From contig NZ_JAHYSG010000130.1 of the NCBI RefSeq assembly GCF_022095675.1, forward strand, positions 1-32,841: 32,841 nt of DNA. The letters are read 5' to 3'. The position numbers were made by a program, and so were the translations under genes. This DNA is from Dactylosporangium sp. AC04546. GTDB taxonomy: Bacteria > Actinomycetota > Actinomycetes > Mycobacteriales > Micromonosporaceae. Positions 7,120-15,550 of this stretch are shown here, in pieces. The notes under the pieces were generated by a model. It was not told the origin of the DNA. It worked only from the letters and a program-made list of their open reading frames with translations, and did no database searches. The number at the start of each line of letters is the position of its first letter. Position 1 is the stretch's first letter.

Positions 7120-9498
7120 TCATCTCCCGTTCTCTGGTGCCGAGGAGCGCTGCCCTCGCGCGTAGCCGTTCATGAAGCCGGCGGCGAGGCGCCGGGCGTC
7201 GTCGGGGCTCGCGGCGGGCGGTGCGGCCGGCGATGGTGGGCTGCCGGCGGTGGCGGCGTCGCGCAGCGGGTCGGCGAGGTGGGCACCGCGGACGCGGTGC
7301 GGCAGCGGCGGCAGGGTGCCGGCGCGACCGTCGGGCGGGTCTGGCCGGGTGCCGGCGTGACCGTTCGGGGGTGGCCCCGGACGGTGCGGGGGTGGCGGCT
7401 CGGCCGGCCGGTGCGAAGGCGGGCCTGACGCCGGGGCCGTCGGCGCCGGGGTGCTCCACAGCGCCTCCCGCGGCAGGTCGCGGGTCGGCTCCAGGGCCGG
7501 GTCGTCCACCGGCCGCTCGGCACCGTTGACGCGCCCGGTCCGGCGGTGCCGCCGGACCGCGGAGTGCTCGGCGCCCCGGGCGCGCTGGGGCGGGGCCGCC
7601 GCGGCGACCGCGAGCGCCGGCTCGAACCCGTCGAGTATCGCGGCGGGAAGGATGACGACGACGTGCACGCCGAAGTACATGCCCCGGCGCATCTGGACGA
7701 CGATCTCGTGCCGGGCCGCGAGCCGGGCCACCACGACGAGACCGATCTGGCCGCCGGCCCGCGGCTCGAACGGCGGCGGGTCGGCGAGCCGAGCGTTGAT
7801 GCGCTGCAGCGCGTCGGCGTCCAGGCCGACGCCCCGGTCCTCGATGTCGATCGCCCAGCCCTGCCCGACCCGCCCGGTACGGACCTCGACCGGAGATCCG
7901 GCCGGCGAGAACGCGGTGGCGTTCTCCAGCAGCTCGGCGAGCAGATGGGTGAGGTCGCCGACGGCGCCGCCGGCGATGCGGACCTCCTCGCCGTCGGCGG
8001 CGATCTTCACCCGGGTGTAGTCCTCGACCTCCGCGGCGGCTGCCCGCAGCACCTCGCGCAGCGGGGCGCCCTCGCGCTCTCGGCGGTGCGGCTGCTCCCC
8101 CGCGAGCACGAGCAGGCTCTCTGCGAGCCGGCGCATGCGGGTCGCCTGGTGGTCGATGCCGAACAGCATCTCCATCGTCCGGGGGTCCTCTTCGTCCCGC
8201 TCCATCTCGGTGATGAGCCGCAGCTGGCGGCGGGTGAGGGTGAGGCTGCGCCGGGCCAGGGTCCGCATGACGTCGCCGGTGCTGCGCACGGTCGCCATGT
8301 CGTAGGTGGCGGTGACCGCGGCCCGGTACAGCGTGTTGCAGGCGTCGGCGACGTCGCCGATCTCGTTGCGCGGCGTGTCGGCGAAGACCGGCGGCTCGGC
8401 CGCCGGGTCGACGACCTGACCCTCCCGCAGCAGCGCGGTGACCTCGGGAAGCCGTCGCTGGGCCACCTGGAGCGCGCCGGTGCGCAGCGCCCGCAGGCTG
8501 CGCACCAGCCGGGCGGCGACGAGGACCGAGACGGCGACCGACACGAGCAGGACGCCCAGCGCGACCAGGCCGGACAGTAGCGCGCGCCGGTTGGCGTCGC
8601 GGGCCAGCCGGGAGGCCCGTGCGTCGAGGTCGGCGACGATCCGCGCCTCGGCGGCGTGCAGCGCCGCCTCCTTCTCGGCGCTGATGCGGTCCCAGTCCTC
8701 GAACCGCGCCGACTTGGCCTGGCCGCTCAGCACGGCGTCGCGCATGTCCCGCACCCGCTCGGCCGGCCCGTTGACCGTGCGCTCGAAGAACTCCAGCTGC
8801 TCGGGCAGCGCCGCCGAGCGGAACTGGGTCGTCCAGCCGTCCTCCGCCCCGATGGCGGCCTGCACCCGCACCACGCTGTCGGGCACCACGCCGCCGAGGA
8901 TGATCGAGGCCGAGAGATAGCCGTACTGCAGGTCCGCCTGCTCGCTGATCCAGGACACGGCCGACAGCGCGGTCGCGATGCGGACCAGGTCCTGGTCCTC
9001 GCTGCCGATGCCGGTGAGCGCGGCGCCCGCGTCGAGCCAGCCGTGGACCATGTTGGTGTAGGCGACGGTGCCGGGCCCCGGCCGCAGGCTGCGGTCCGCG
9101 ATCGACGAGCGCAGCCCGGCGAGGGCGTCCATGTGCTCGCGGGCCGCGTCGACCGCGTCCGCGACCCGGTCGCGGCTGCCCTCCGGCAGGTCGCGGGCCG
9201 CCGTCGCGACCGCCGCGTAGGCGGTGTCGACCTGCGTGGCGGCCGCGGTCGCCTGCTCGGCGAGGTGCGGTATCGCGTAGCCGGAGCCGACGAGGCTCGA
9301 CACGGCGTAGCGCTCGCTCTGCAACGCGTGGACGAGTGTGTTGACCTTGACCAGCCACTGGGCCGCGGTCCGGGTCTGCTCGCTCGCCCGGGCCTCGGCC
9401 AGCTCGCCGGCGACGACCCAGGCGCCGATCCCGCTCAGTGCCAGCAGCGGCACGAGCAGCACCAGGGTCACCTGCGGCCGGATGGGCCAGTTCCGCAC
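7120..9498 (-). CDS. cvnA: Conservon sensor histidine kinase CvnA (nitrate/nitrite-sensor-type input)
   Basis: The protein has about 792 residues. It has an N-terminal membrane helix (about 10-30), an extracytoplasmic all-helical region of about 280 residues resembling the NIT sensing domain, a second membrane helix (LLSGLVALGVLLVSVAVSVLV), a HAMP-like linker, and an ATPase domain with N-box ELLENATAFSP and G-box DRGVGLD. A Pro-rich disordered tail of about 150 residues follows. GTG 9498 is preferred because AGAGG precedes it by 7 nt; an in-frame ATG at 9516 has no ribosome site. Conservon kinases usually lack a classical phosphoacceptor cassette and sense membrane or extracellular cues. This is the first gene of the four-gene conservon; no cytochrome P450 (CvnE) follows. 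Confidence 0.9.
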   Translation of the reverse strand: MRNWPIRPQVTLVLLVPLLALSGIGAWVVAGELAEARASEQTRTAAQWLVKVNTLVHALQSERYAVSSLVGSGYAIPHLAEQATAAATQVDTAYAAVATAARDLPEGSRDRVADAVDAAREHMDALAGLRSSIADRSLRPGPGTVAYTNMVHGWLDAGAALTGIGSEDQDLVRIATALSAVSWISEQADLQYGYLSASIILGGVVPDSVVRVQAAIGAEDGWTTQFRSAALPEQLEFFERTVNGPAERVRDMRDAVLSGQAKSARFEDWDRISAEKEAALHAAEARIVADLDARASRLARDANRRALLSGLVALGVLLVSVAVSVLVAARLVRSLRALRTGALQVAQRRLPEVTALLREGQVVDPAAEPPVFADTPRNEIGDVADACNTLYRAAVTATYDMATVRSTGDVMRTLARRSLTLTRRQLRLITEMERDEEDPRTMEMLFGIDHQATRMRRLAESLLVLAGEQPHRREREGAPLREVLRAAAAEVEDYTRVKIAADGEEVRIAGGAVGDLTHLLAELLENATAFSPAGSPVEVRTGRVGQGWAIDIEDRGVGLDADALQRINARLADPPPFEPRAGGQIGLVVVARLAARHEIVVQMRRGMYFGVHVVVILPAAILDGFEPALAVAAAAPPQRARGAEHSAVRRHRRTGRVNGAERPVDDPALEPTRDLPREALWSTPAPTAPASGPPSHRPAEPPPPHRPGPPPNGHAGTRPDPPDGRAGTLPPLPHRVRGAHLADPLRDAATAGSPPSPAAPPAASPDDARRLAAGFMNGYARGQRSSAPENGR

Positions 9499-9623
9499 GA
9501 CGCCACCTCTCGCCATCTATCCACATTGGACGATTTGCACCGCGCCGATCAGGGCGAACACGCGCCTACCGGCTGGTGATCCAGAACGTAGCGGCCCGGG
9601 CGGCGGTGAAGAAGGGTGTGCGG

Positions 9624-9643
9624 CCGTCCCCTTGGGGCCACGG
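9624..9643 (-). terminator. GC-rich stem-loop after the LuxR-type regulator
   Basis: CCGTCCCCTTGGGGCCACGG can fold as a CCCC/GGGG core with flanking CCGT/ACGG pairs and a two-base bulge. It lies 5 bp past the stop of the minus-strand regulator and upstream of the conservon. No U-tract is present, so it is only a possible terminator or attenuator. Confidence 0.3.
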
Positions 9644-9648
9644 TGGCA

Positions 9649-10656
9649 TCATCGGGACACGCCGTCGCGGCCCAGCCAGCCGGCCCGCACGGCGGCGGCG
9701 CCGAGCGCGAACCGCGAGGTGACACCCCACTCGGCGTAGAGGTGCTCGACGTCGCGCTTGACCGTGCGCACCGACACCCGCAGCTCGCGGGCGGCTCGGG
9801 CGTCGTCGTGGCCCTGGTCGAACAGCAGCAGCAGGGCCCGGCGCCGCCGCAGCACGCCCGAGCCGGCGCCGGCGGCCGGCTGCGGGGGCCGCGCGCCGGC
9901 GGCCGACTCGACCCGCTCGACCATGCCGGCCACCGCGGCGACCAGCGCGGGCGCCTCGACGAGCACGCCGCCGCGGTCGAGGTCGCCGTCGTCGAGCGGG
10001 ATGAGGGCGGCCCGGCTGTCCCAGACGATCGTGCGGGTCGGCACGTGCTCGGCGACGAGCAGCCGGCCCATCGGCGGCACCCCGCGGCCCTCCCGGCGCC
10101 GCTGCACGCCGCTGACGGCGGCGGTGGTCCAGACGCTGGAGACCTCGACCCCCCGTCCGCCGGCCGGCGCGAGCAGGTCGGGCAGGCCGGCGAACCCGGG
10201 GGCCGGCGGCCCGCTCATGAGGAACCTGATGCTGGCCTCCGCCCGTACCGTCAGATCGGCCATCCGGGCGAAGATCTCGTCCCGCTCGTACACCTGGATG
10301 CCGGCATGGGTGCCGAACCGCCGGCGGCCGGCGAGGTAGTCGGCGAACAGTCCCGACCCGTAGAGCCGGGCGCGCTCGGCCGCCATCGCCGCCCGTTCGG
10401 CGTCGAGCTCGGCTGCTCTGGCCGCGTGCCGGGCCTCCAGTACCAGCAGCGGGTCCTGCGGCTCCCAGCGGTTCCCGGCCCGGCGCAGCAGGCCGAGGTC
10501 GGCCAGCCGGTCGACCTCGGCCCGCACCAGGGCCTCGGGCCGTTGCAGGAACGCCGCCAGCGCCGCGGTGTCGAACGACGGGTGCCGGGCGGCGGTCCGC
10601 CAGACCAGGTCGGAGAACTCGTCGAGGTCGGCGAAGGACAGTTCGGACGGGCGCAT
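9649..10656 (-). CDS. LuxR-type transcriptional regulator with N-terminal winged-helix-like region
   Basis: The 335-residue protein carries a C-terminal helix-turn-helix of LuxR/GerE type (ARELRVSVRTVKRDVEHLYAEWGV, split here by description only), which normally binds DNA. The N-terminus (RPSELSFADLDEFSDLVWRT and DRLADLGLLRRAGNRWEP) resembles a TrmB/MarR-like winged helix followed by an Ala/Arg/Glu-rich coiled coil at about 80-110. ATG 10656 is chosen because TGGAG lies 5 nt upstream; the frame stays open to 10824 but that part is a shadow of the upstream gene. It begins 17 bp after the GH5-like gene stops, so the two are probably cotranscribed and it may control that gene or the conservon below. 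Confidence 0.8.
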   Translation of the reverse strand: MRPSELSFADLDEFSDLVWRTAARHPSFDTAALAAFLQRPEALVRAEVDRLADLGLLRRAGNRWEPQDPLLVLEARHAARAAELDAERAAMAAERARLYGSGLFADYLAGRRRFGTHAGIQVYERDEIFARMADLTVRAEASIRFLMSGPPAPGFAGLPDLLAPAGGRGVEVSSVWTTAAVSGVQRRREGRGVPPMGRLLVAEHVPTRTIVWDSRAALIPLDDGDLDRGGVLVEAPALVAAVAGMVERVESAAGARPPQPAAGAGSGVLRRRRALLLLFDQGHDDARAARELRVSVRTVKRDVEHLYAEWGVTSRFALGAAAVRAGWLGRDGVSR

Positions 10657-10673
10657 GAGGGCTCCACTGCCGG

Positions 10674-12464
10674 TCAGGCGTGCGGTACCACGGCGACGAC
10701 GTTGGAGTCCGGCCCCTCGCCGTCGCCGTTCGCGCCGCGGACCTTCAGCTCGTAGGTGTGTCCGTTGGTGAACAGGTTGCCGGTCCAGCACAGCTCTGCC
10801 ACCGGGTACGGCATGAGCGTCCACGCCTGGCCGGCGGTGACGTCGTGGTAGTAGACGTTGTAGCCGGTGGCGTTGGCCGCCTTGGTCCAGCAGAGCTTGA
10901 TCACGCCGTTGCCGGGTTCACCGGTCAGGGTCACCGCCCCCGGGCGCGGCGCGGCCGGCGTCACGGTGACGACCTTCGAGTCGGCGCTCTCGCCGTTCGG
11001 GCCGGCACCGCGGACCTTGAACTCGTAGCGGTGGCCGTTGGTGTAGAGGTTGCCGGTCCAGCACGTGCCGGACACCGGGAAGCCCATCCGCTGCCAGTCC
11101 TGGCCGGTGGTGGTGTCACGGTAGAACACCGAGTACCACGCGGCGTGCTCCGCCGGCTGCCAGCACAGCGTCACCTGGCCGTTGCCGGGCTTGCCGGTGA
11201 GGCCGCCCGGCACGGCGGGTCGCGGCTGGACCGGGCTCGGCGACACGGACGGCGACACGGACGGCGACGCGCTCGACGACAGCGACGGCGACGCCGCCGG
11301 GGATCCCGCCGGGGTCGTCTCCGGCGTCCGCTCCGTGTAGTCGTGGACCGTCGCGAGCAGCGGGTCGTCGCCCGACGCGACCGCGACCGTGCAGGCGGTG
11401 CCGGTCCCGCCCCGTGCGGTCCGGACGATGCCGGCACCGGCGACCGGACCGGTCAACGTGGCGTCCAGCTTGGCGCGGACCCGCGCCGCCCGCGTCCTCC
11501 AGTCGACGCAGGCCGTCTCGCCCGCCCGCGACGGGTCGAACGACGCGCCCGGATCGCCGTCGCGGCTGGCGTACACACCGATCTCGGTCACGACGAGCGG
11601 CTTGTCGAGGGCTGCCGCGGCGGCCTTCGCGGTGTCGAGCTGGGCGGCCGGGCCGGCGTTCATGTCGAGGTCGACCATGGTGACGACGTCGATCTGGCCG
11701 CTCTCGTGCACGGCCTGCCAGTCGCCGCCGCCTCCGGCGGGCGGGCCGCCACTGCCGGAGGCGACCAGATGGTTCGGGTCCTGACGATGTACCTCGGCGC
11801 CGGCGGCGTCGTAGAACCGCCGCAGCTCCGCCACGGTCAGGCCGGCGGGCGGCGGCGCGGCCAGCTCCCACATCGCGAGCGCCGGCTCGTCGCGCAGCAG
11901 CGGCACGAGCTCGCCGATCCAGGGCAGCAGCGTCGCCTCGTAGCCGGTGCGGTACCACTCGGGGCCCGCCGCCGGCGAACAGCCGTCGCCGCCCGGGCCG
12001 AGGACCAGGGTGACGCGCTGGCCGAAGCGCTTCGCGGTGGCGACGACCCGCTTGATCTCGGCGACGCTCGCGCCCGGCGGCGCCCAGGTGCGCACGATGC
12101 CGCTGGTGCGCAGCTTGCCGAAGAGGTCCTCGAGGTCGGCGTCGGGCACCGGGCCGGCCGGGGACCGCGGCGGTGCGGACTCCGGCGAGGGCGACTGGGA
12201 GGCGGGCGGTGACGACGATGCCTGGGAACCGGTCGCGGACGGCGTCGCCGCCGCGCATGGGATCAGCCCGGACACGCTCTGGCCGACGAACCGGTACGGC
12301 CGGCCGCCCCACAGCAGCGTCGTGCCCCGCCGGCCGAGAAAGTCACCGGTGGGCCCGGGCTGCGCCACGGCCGCCACCACACCGGCGGCCACGGTGCCGA
12401 CCAGCGCCATCGCGAGGATGACCAGCCGCACCCGGAAGGCGCTCGAGAGGCCGCCGAAGCTCAT
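10674..12464 (-). CDS. Secreted GH5-like protein with two fibronectin type III domains, acid/base Glu missing
   Basis: The protein has 596 residues. An N-terminal hydrophobic segment (about 11-35) is a signal or anchor. Next come a GH5/mannanase-like barrel (GGRPYRFVGQSVSG to about residue 390), a Ser/Pro linker (SPSVSPSVSPSP) and two fn3 domains (about 417-505 and 509-596), each with paired LCW/CWTG cysteines. The presumed nucleophile Glu294 (VVTEIGV) is present. The acid/base site, normally W-E-L-x-N-E-P, reads WELAAPP, with Ala203 and Pro204 at the N-E positions, so it may be a binding protein rather than an enzyme. ATG 12464 follows AAGGGG at 10 nt; a GTG at 12473 is too close. The second fn3 closely matches that in the gene at 29143-29841. 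Confidence 0.75.
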   Translation of the reverse strand: MSFGGLSSAFRVRLVILAMALVGTVAAGVVAAVAQPGPTGDFLGRRGTTLLWGGRPYRFVGQSVSGLIPCAAATPSATGSQASSSPPASQSPSPESAPPRSPAGPVPDADLEDLFGKLRTSGIVRTWAPPGASVAEIKRVVATAKRFGQRVTLVLGPGGDGCSPAAGPEWYRTGYEATLLPWIGELVPLLRDEPALAMWELAAPPPAGLTVAELRRFYDAAGAEVHRQDPNHLVASGSGGPPAGGGGDWQAVHESGQIDVVTMVDLDMNAGPAAQLDTAKAAAAALDKPLVVTEIGVYASRDGDPGASFDPSRAGETACVDWRTRAARVRAKLDATLTGPVAGAGIVRTARGGTGTACTVAVASGDDPLLATVHDYTERTPETTPAGSPAASPSLSSSASPSVSPSVSPSPVQPRPAVPGGLTGKPGNGQVTLCWQPAEHAAWYSVFYRDTTTGQDWQRMGFPVSGTCWTGNLYTNGHRYEFKVRGAGPNGESADSKVVTVTPAAPRPGAVTLTGEPGNGVIKLCWTKAANATGYNVYYHDVTAGQAWTLMPYPVAELCWTGNLFTNGHTYELKVRGANGDGEGPDSNVVAVVPHA

Positions 12465-12494
12465 CCGACACACACCCCTTCATCCGACATGCAT

Positions 12495-12522
12495 GATACG
12501 ACACCTTGCATCCTGACGTATC
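12495..12522. promoter_or_regulatory. Inverted repeat between divergent genes (candidate operator)
   Basis: GATACGAC at 12495-12502 and GACGTATC at 12515-12522 form arms with 7 of 8 matches around a 12-bp spacer. A 10-bp direct repeat TCATCCGACA (12461-12470 and 12480-12489) lies beside it. This AT-richer patch separates the GH5-like gene from the divergent EccD-like gene and is a likely regulator-binding and promoter site. Function is inferred from position. Confidence 0.4.
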
Positions 12523-12588
12523 TCGTGTTTTCGTACAGCCGGGGGTCGGGTGCCGGCCCGGGTGACGCACGGTTGGCGGGTGGGGATC

Positions 12589-13311
12589 ATGGCGTCCTGG
12601 CTGCAGCAGGAGCGCAACAGGCGGGCGCCGATGCGCTGGTACGCCCGGCCGGTCGCCGCCGCGGGGGCGGTGCTGGCGCTCGCCGCGGGCGGGATCGCGC
12701 TCGCCGACCGGCCGGACTGGCCGGTCCCCGTCGTGTTCCGGATCGGCGCGGTGCTCGCCGTGATGCTGCTCGGCGCCCTGCCCCGGGTGGCGATCTCGGC
12801 GGGCGGGCTGGCCACGGCCGACTTCCGGGTCCGCTCCGCCGGCGACGACCCGGGTGAGGTCGCGCACCGGCTGCGGGTCGCCGGCCGGGCCTTCGGCTGG
12901 CTGGTGGCCGCCGTGACGGTGGCCGGGGCGAGCTGGGCGGCCTGGCTGGCGCTGCACGGCACGCCGGGCGACCGGATCCTCGCGGTGCTCGTCGGCGTGT
13001 GTCTCGTCGTGCGGTCGCGGCTGTTCGACGCCGGCTGGGCGGCGGCCCCGGCCGTTGCCGGGGCCGCCGTCGCGGTGCTCGGCCTGGTGCGACTGGTCAC
13101 CGAGCCCGGCCCGCTGCCGGGCCTGCTGCCGACGATCGCGGGGGTGGTGACCGGGGCGGTGCTCGGCACGGCGCACGCGGTGCTGTCGTGGCAGGGCCGG
13201 GGCCGCCGCCGGGTGCTGCGCTGGCTTGAGGTGACCTCGGTGGTCGCGATGATCTGCGCCGCCGCTGTGTCGATCGGCCTGGTCGACGCTGCCCGCGCCG
13301 TCGTCGGGTGA
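12589..13311 (+). CDS. Half-size EccD-like polytopic membrane protein
   Basis: The 240-residue protein has about seven hydrophobic helices (roughly 20-38, 47-66, 101-120, 126-142, 147-167, 175-196, 210-232). The segment around RIGAVLAVMLLGALPRVAIS followed by AGGLATADFRVRS resembles the second half of EccD, the 11-helix ESX channel subunit, after a loop with an ALP/RLA motif. The ubiquitin-like N-terminal domain and the first helices of EccD are absent and no coding remnant precedes the gene. I chose ATG 12589 (GGTGGGG upstream); a GTG at 12550 would add 13 residues. Alternatively it is an unrelated small membrane protein. Confidence 0.55.
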   Translation: MASWLQQERNRRAPMRWYARPVAAAGAVLALAAGGIALADRPDWPVPVVFRIGAVLAVMLLGALPRVAISAGGLATADFRVRSAGDDPGEVAHRLRVAGRAFGWLVAAVTVAGASWAAWLALHGTPGDRILAVLVGVCLVVRSRLFDAGWAAAPAVAGAAVAVLGLVRLVTEPGPLPGLLPTIAGVVTGAVLGTAHAVLSWQGRGRRRVLRWLEVTSVVAMICAAAVSIGLVDAARAVVG

Positions 13312-13353
13312 CCCGGCCGGCCGCCTGAGCCGCACCAGGCCGGGCACCGCGAC

Positions 13354-13373
13354 GACGGCTCCGGGACGCCGTC
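13354..13373. terminator. Small stem-loop between convergent genes
   Basis: GACGGC (13354-13359) and GCCGTC (13368-13373) flank an 8-base loop between the convergent EccD-like and Cys-pair genes, overlapping the stop of the latter. It could act as a terminator in either direction, but the stem is short and has no U-tract. Confidence 0.3.
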
Positions 13374-14031
13374 AGTGTGGTGCGAGCCGCCGCCGGTAGG
13401 CACGCTCCAGCGTGCGGTAGTCCGCCAGCCGCGCCGTCAGCGCCGCGCGGTCGTAGCCGTCCGGGGCGTGGTCGAACGCCGACCGGGCCGCGTCCGACGT
13501 GAACGCCTCCCGCGGCACCGCCGGCCCGTCGGGCGGGATGAACTTGACGACCTCTTCGTGGGCGGCGATGGCCACCGTCAGCACGTGCAGCGCCGCCTCG
13601 GCGCTCGCGATCGGCAGGCGCGCGGGATCGCCGGCCACCGCCGCCTCGGCCCGCCGGCCCAGCGCCAGGAACTCGTGCGGCCCGATGATCCGCGACGGCT
13701 CGGCGCCGCCGAACGCCGGCGGCGCGACCGGCTCGTCGGGCAGGTGGAACTGGAAGCCGCGGCTGGTGCCGCAGCCGTGGCAGTCGCCGTCGAAGGTCGC
13801 CGCCCGGCGTCCGTCGATCCGGCTCTCCCGCGGCCGGGCCCAGTCGACGTCGGCCTGACCGCACGGGCAGGGGTGGAGCTCGATGTACAGCAGGCACTCG
13901 ACCCGCGACCGCGCCGGCAACGGCTTGGCGCGCGGTGGCCGGACGGCCCTCGGCAGGGAACTTGTGGGCCGGACGTGCGGTAACGCGGTGGACGGTGCCG
14001 TGTCGCTGACGAAGCCCTGCTGTGACGCCAT
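13372..14031 (-). CDS. Uncharacterised protein with two cysteine pairs (zinc-ribbon-like)
   Basis: The 219-residue protein has a disordered Pro/Arg/Ser-rich N-terminus (1-45). A short domain follows with Cys55-Pro-Cys57-Gly and Cys84-His-Gly-Cys87-Gly, spaced like the two knuckles of a zinc ribbon (LYIELHPCPCG ... GDCHGCGTSRGF). The C-terminal part is alpha-helical (EAALHVLTVAIAAHEEVVKF). I recognise the ELHPCP..CG/CxxCG layout from uncharacterised actinobacterial proteins but cannot name a function. The first knuckle is C-x-C rather than C-x-x-C. ATG 14031 follows AGGG by 5 nt. The GTATGTTGATTTT element lies about 20 bp upstream, shared with the WXG100 operon. Confidence 0.6.
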   Translation of the reverse strand: MASQQGFVSDTAPSTALPHVRPTSSLPRAVRPPRAKPLPARSRVECLLYIELHPCPCGQADVDWARPRESRIDGRRAATFDGDCHGCGTSRGFQFHLPDEPVAPPAFGGAEPSRIIGPHEFLALGRRAEAAVAGDPARLPIASAEAALHVLTVAIAAHEEVVKFIPPDGPAVPREAFTSDAARSAFDHAPDGYDRAALTARLADYRTLERAYRRRLAPH

Positions 14032-14049
14032 TGTCACCCTGCCTCTGAA

Positions 14050-14062
14050 GTATGTTGATTTT
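14050..14062 (-). promoter_or_regulatory. GTATGTTG-type element upstream of the Cys-pair gene
   Basis: The plus strand reads GTATGTTGATTTT, differing by one base from the stretch at 2044-2056 upstream of the WXG100 operon. In gene sense it reads AAAATCAACATAC, about 20 nt from the start codon, a position that suits a -10/start-site region or an operator. Confidence 0.45.
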
Positions 14063-14082
14063 CCGTCACGGTAGCAGAGGCC

Positions 14083-15465
14083 TCAGGCAACCCGCCGTGA
14101 CGAAGTCAACAGCCCGGCGAGGCGCTCGTACGCGGCCCGGGTCCGGCTCCGCAGCCGCAGCGGGTCCAGCGGGCCGGACCGGGCGGCCGCGCGATCGTAC
14201 GGCACCACGACCCAGCCGCCGGCCCCCTCGGGCAGGCGGGCGCGGAGGTGGCGCTCCACCCGGGCGGCCCGCTGCCAGCGGCCGAGGACCACCGCGACAA
14301 CGAGGGTGCGGGCCTGCGCGGGAGCCGTACGGCCGAGCCGGTCGACGGTCGCCCCGGCGGCGTCGAGCGCGGCCTGGCCGAGGTTGGTGACGAGGACGGC
14401 CCGGTCGGCCTCCGCGAGCGCGGTGGTGGCCGCCCGCGAGGCGTCGTTGCCGATGTCGAGCAGCGTTGTGCCGGGTCCGCGCGACAGCCGGCCCAGCGCG
14501 GTGCGAACCAGGTCGGGTTCGGGCGGCCCGGACCGCTCGTCGGTACCGTCGATCGCGACCAGTCCGCCCGGTGACCCGGCCGGCGGCTCCGGCGGGCCGG
14601 CCCGGACGACGTCGGCCAGGCTGGACCGGCGCGGCGTGTCCAGGCGCGGCCCGCTGGAGGCGTGTCCGGTGCCGACGTCGACGAGGCGGGCGGCGCCCGT
14701 GGCGGCGAGGGCCAGCCCGGCACCGGTCGCCGTGGTGGTGACGCCGGTGCCGCCGCTGCCCGAGACGAACGCCACGAGGTGCGGCCCGGCGGACGGCTCG
14801 CGCCACCACGGCTCGACCGGCCGGTCACCGACCGGCAGCTGTACCGTCGGCCGCTCCTGCAGCAGCGACCCTGCCTCGGGCCAGAGCGGCACCAGGTCGT
14901 CAGCGGTCCGGGCGGTCGCGTCGGCAGAGCCGGCCTGCCCGGCTCGCGGCACCGCGCCGCCGGGCGCGGACCGGGTGGACGATGGCTCCGGTGCCCGCCG
15001 AGCCGGCCCAACCAGCGCGGCTGGCGGCGCCAGATCGGCCACGTCAGCCGGCACGGCCCGACCGGCCGCCACCGCCGGGCCAGGCGCCACAGCCGGCACG
15101 GACGGGTTGGCCGGCCCGGACGCCACGGAGGGCTCCGCCGGATCGGCCGGCACGGACGGCGGGCCCTCCAACGCGTCCGACCAGCCAACCGTCGGCACCG
15201 AGCCGGCAATCAGCACGGGATCGGCATGAGTCCCCGGTACGGCCCCGCCGATCAGCACCGGCCGGACCTCGGACGCCCGCGCGGGTCCCGCGACCGCCGG
15301 ACCCGGAGGCGGACCCGGCGGCGCGCCGCCGATGAGCGCCGGACCGTCCCCCGCCTCCACGGGCCGACCACCGCGGACCCCACTCGGGGCCGGCTCGTCC
15401 GGCGCGCCGGACCGGCTCCGCGGGGCGTCCGGCCAGTCCTCGCGGCTCATCCGGTGCCCCGACAA
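14083..15465 (-). CDS. MinD/ParA-like ESX-associated protein with degenerate P-loop
   Basis: The protein has about 460 residues. A 225-residue Pro/Ala/Gly-rich N-terminal region (with three copies of a short [A/V]LI[G/A]G motif at about 43-88) precedes a MinD/ParA-type domain. The P-loop region reads SGSGGTGVTTTA at 235-246, so both hallmark lysines of KGGxGKT are replaced (Ser/Val242). Later strands TLLDIGND and RAVLVTNLGQ match Walker B and switch positions of the family. A Pro-rich tail plus MinD domain is the layout of EspI-type ESX proteins, though ATP binding here is doubtful. TTG 15465 is preferred because GGGAG lies 6 nt upstream; ATG 15450 is the alternative, with only a weak GGGG site. 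Confidence 0.7.
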   Translation of the reverse strand: MSGHRMSREDWPDAPRSRSGAPDEPAPSGVRGGRPVEAGDGPALIGGAPPGPPPGPAVAGPARASEVRPVLIGGAVPGTHADPVLIAGSVPTVGWSDALEGPPSVPADPAEPSVASGPANPSVPAVAPGPAVAAGRAVPADVADLAPPAALVGPARRAPEPSSTRSAPGGAVPRAGQAGSADATARTADDLVPLWPEAGSLLQERPTVQLPVGDRPVEPWWREPSAGPHLVAFVSGSGGTGVTTTATGAGLALAATGAARLVDVGTGHASSGPRLDTPRRSSLADVVRAGPPEPPAGSPGGLVAIDGTDERSGPPEPDLVRTALGRLSRGPGTTLLDIGNDASRAATTALAEADRAVLVTNLGQAALDAAGATVDRLGRTAPAQARTLVVAVVLGRWQRAARVERHLRARLPEGAGGWVVVPYDRAAARSGPLDPLRLRSRTRAAYERLAGLLTSSRRVA

Positions 15466-15550
15466 TGCAGTCTCCCTCACCCGACGATGCCGGACACCGC
15501 GTCCGCCCGGTTCGCGTCTCCACCGGACAGCAGCGGAGAAAACCAACACA

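Noticed and set aside
6866..9526. 886-residue frame antisense to nothing but overlapping the sensor kinase
   Set aside because: It is the kinase gene read in a shifted frame; it has an Arg/Ala-rich composition and no domains, whereas the neighbouring frame has clear kinase motifs.
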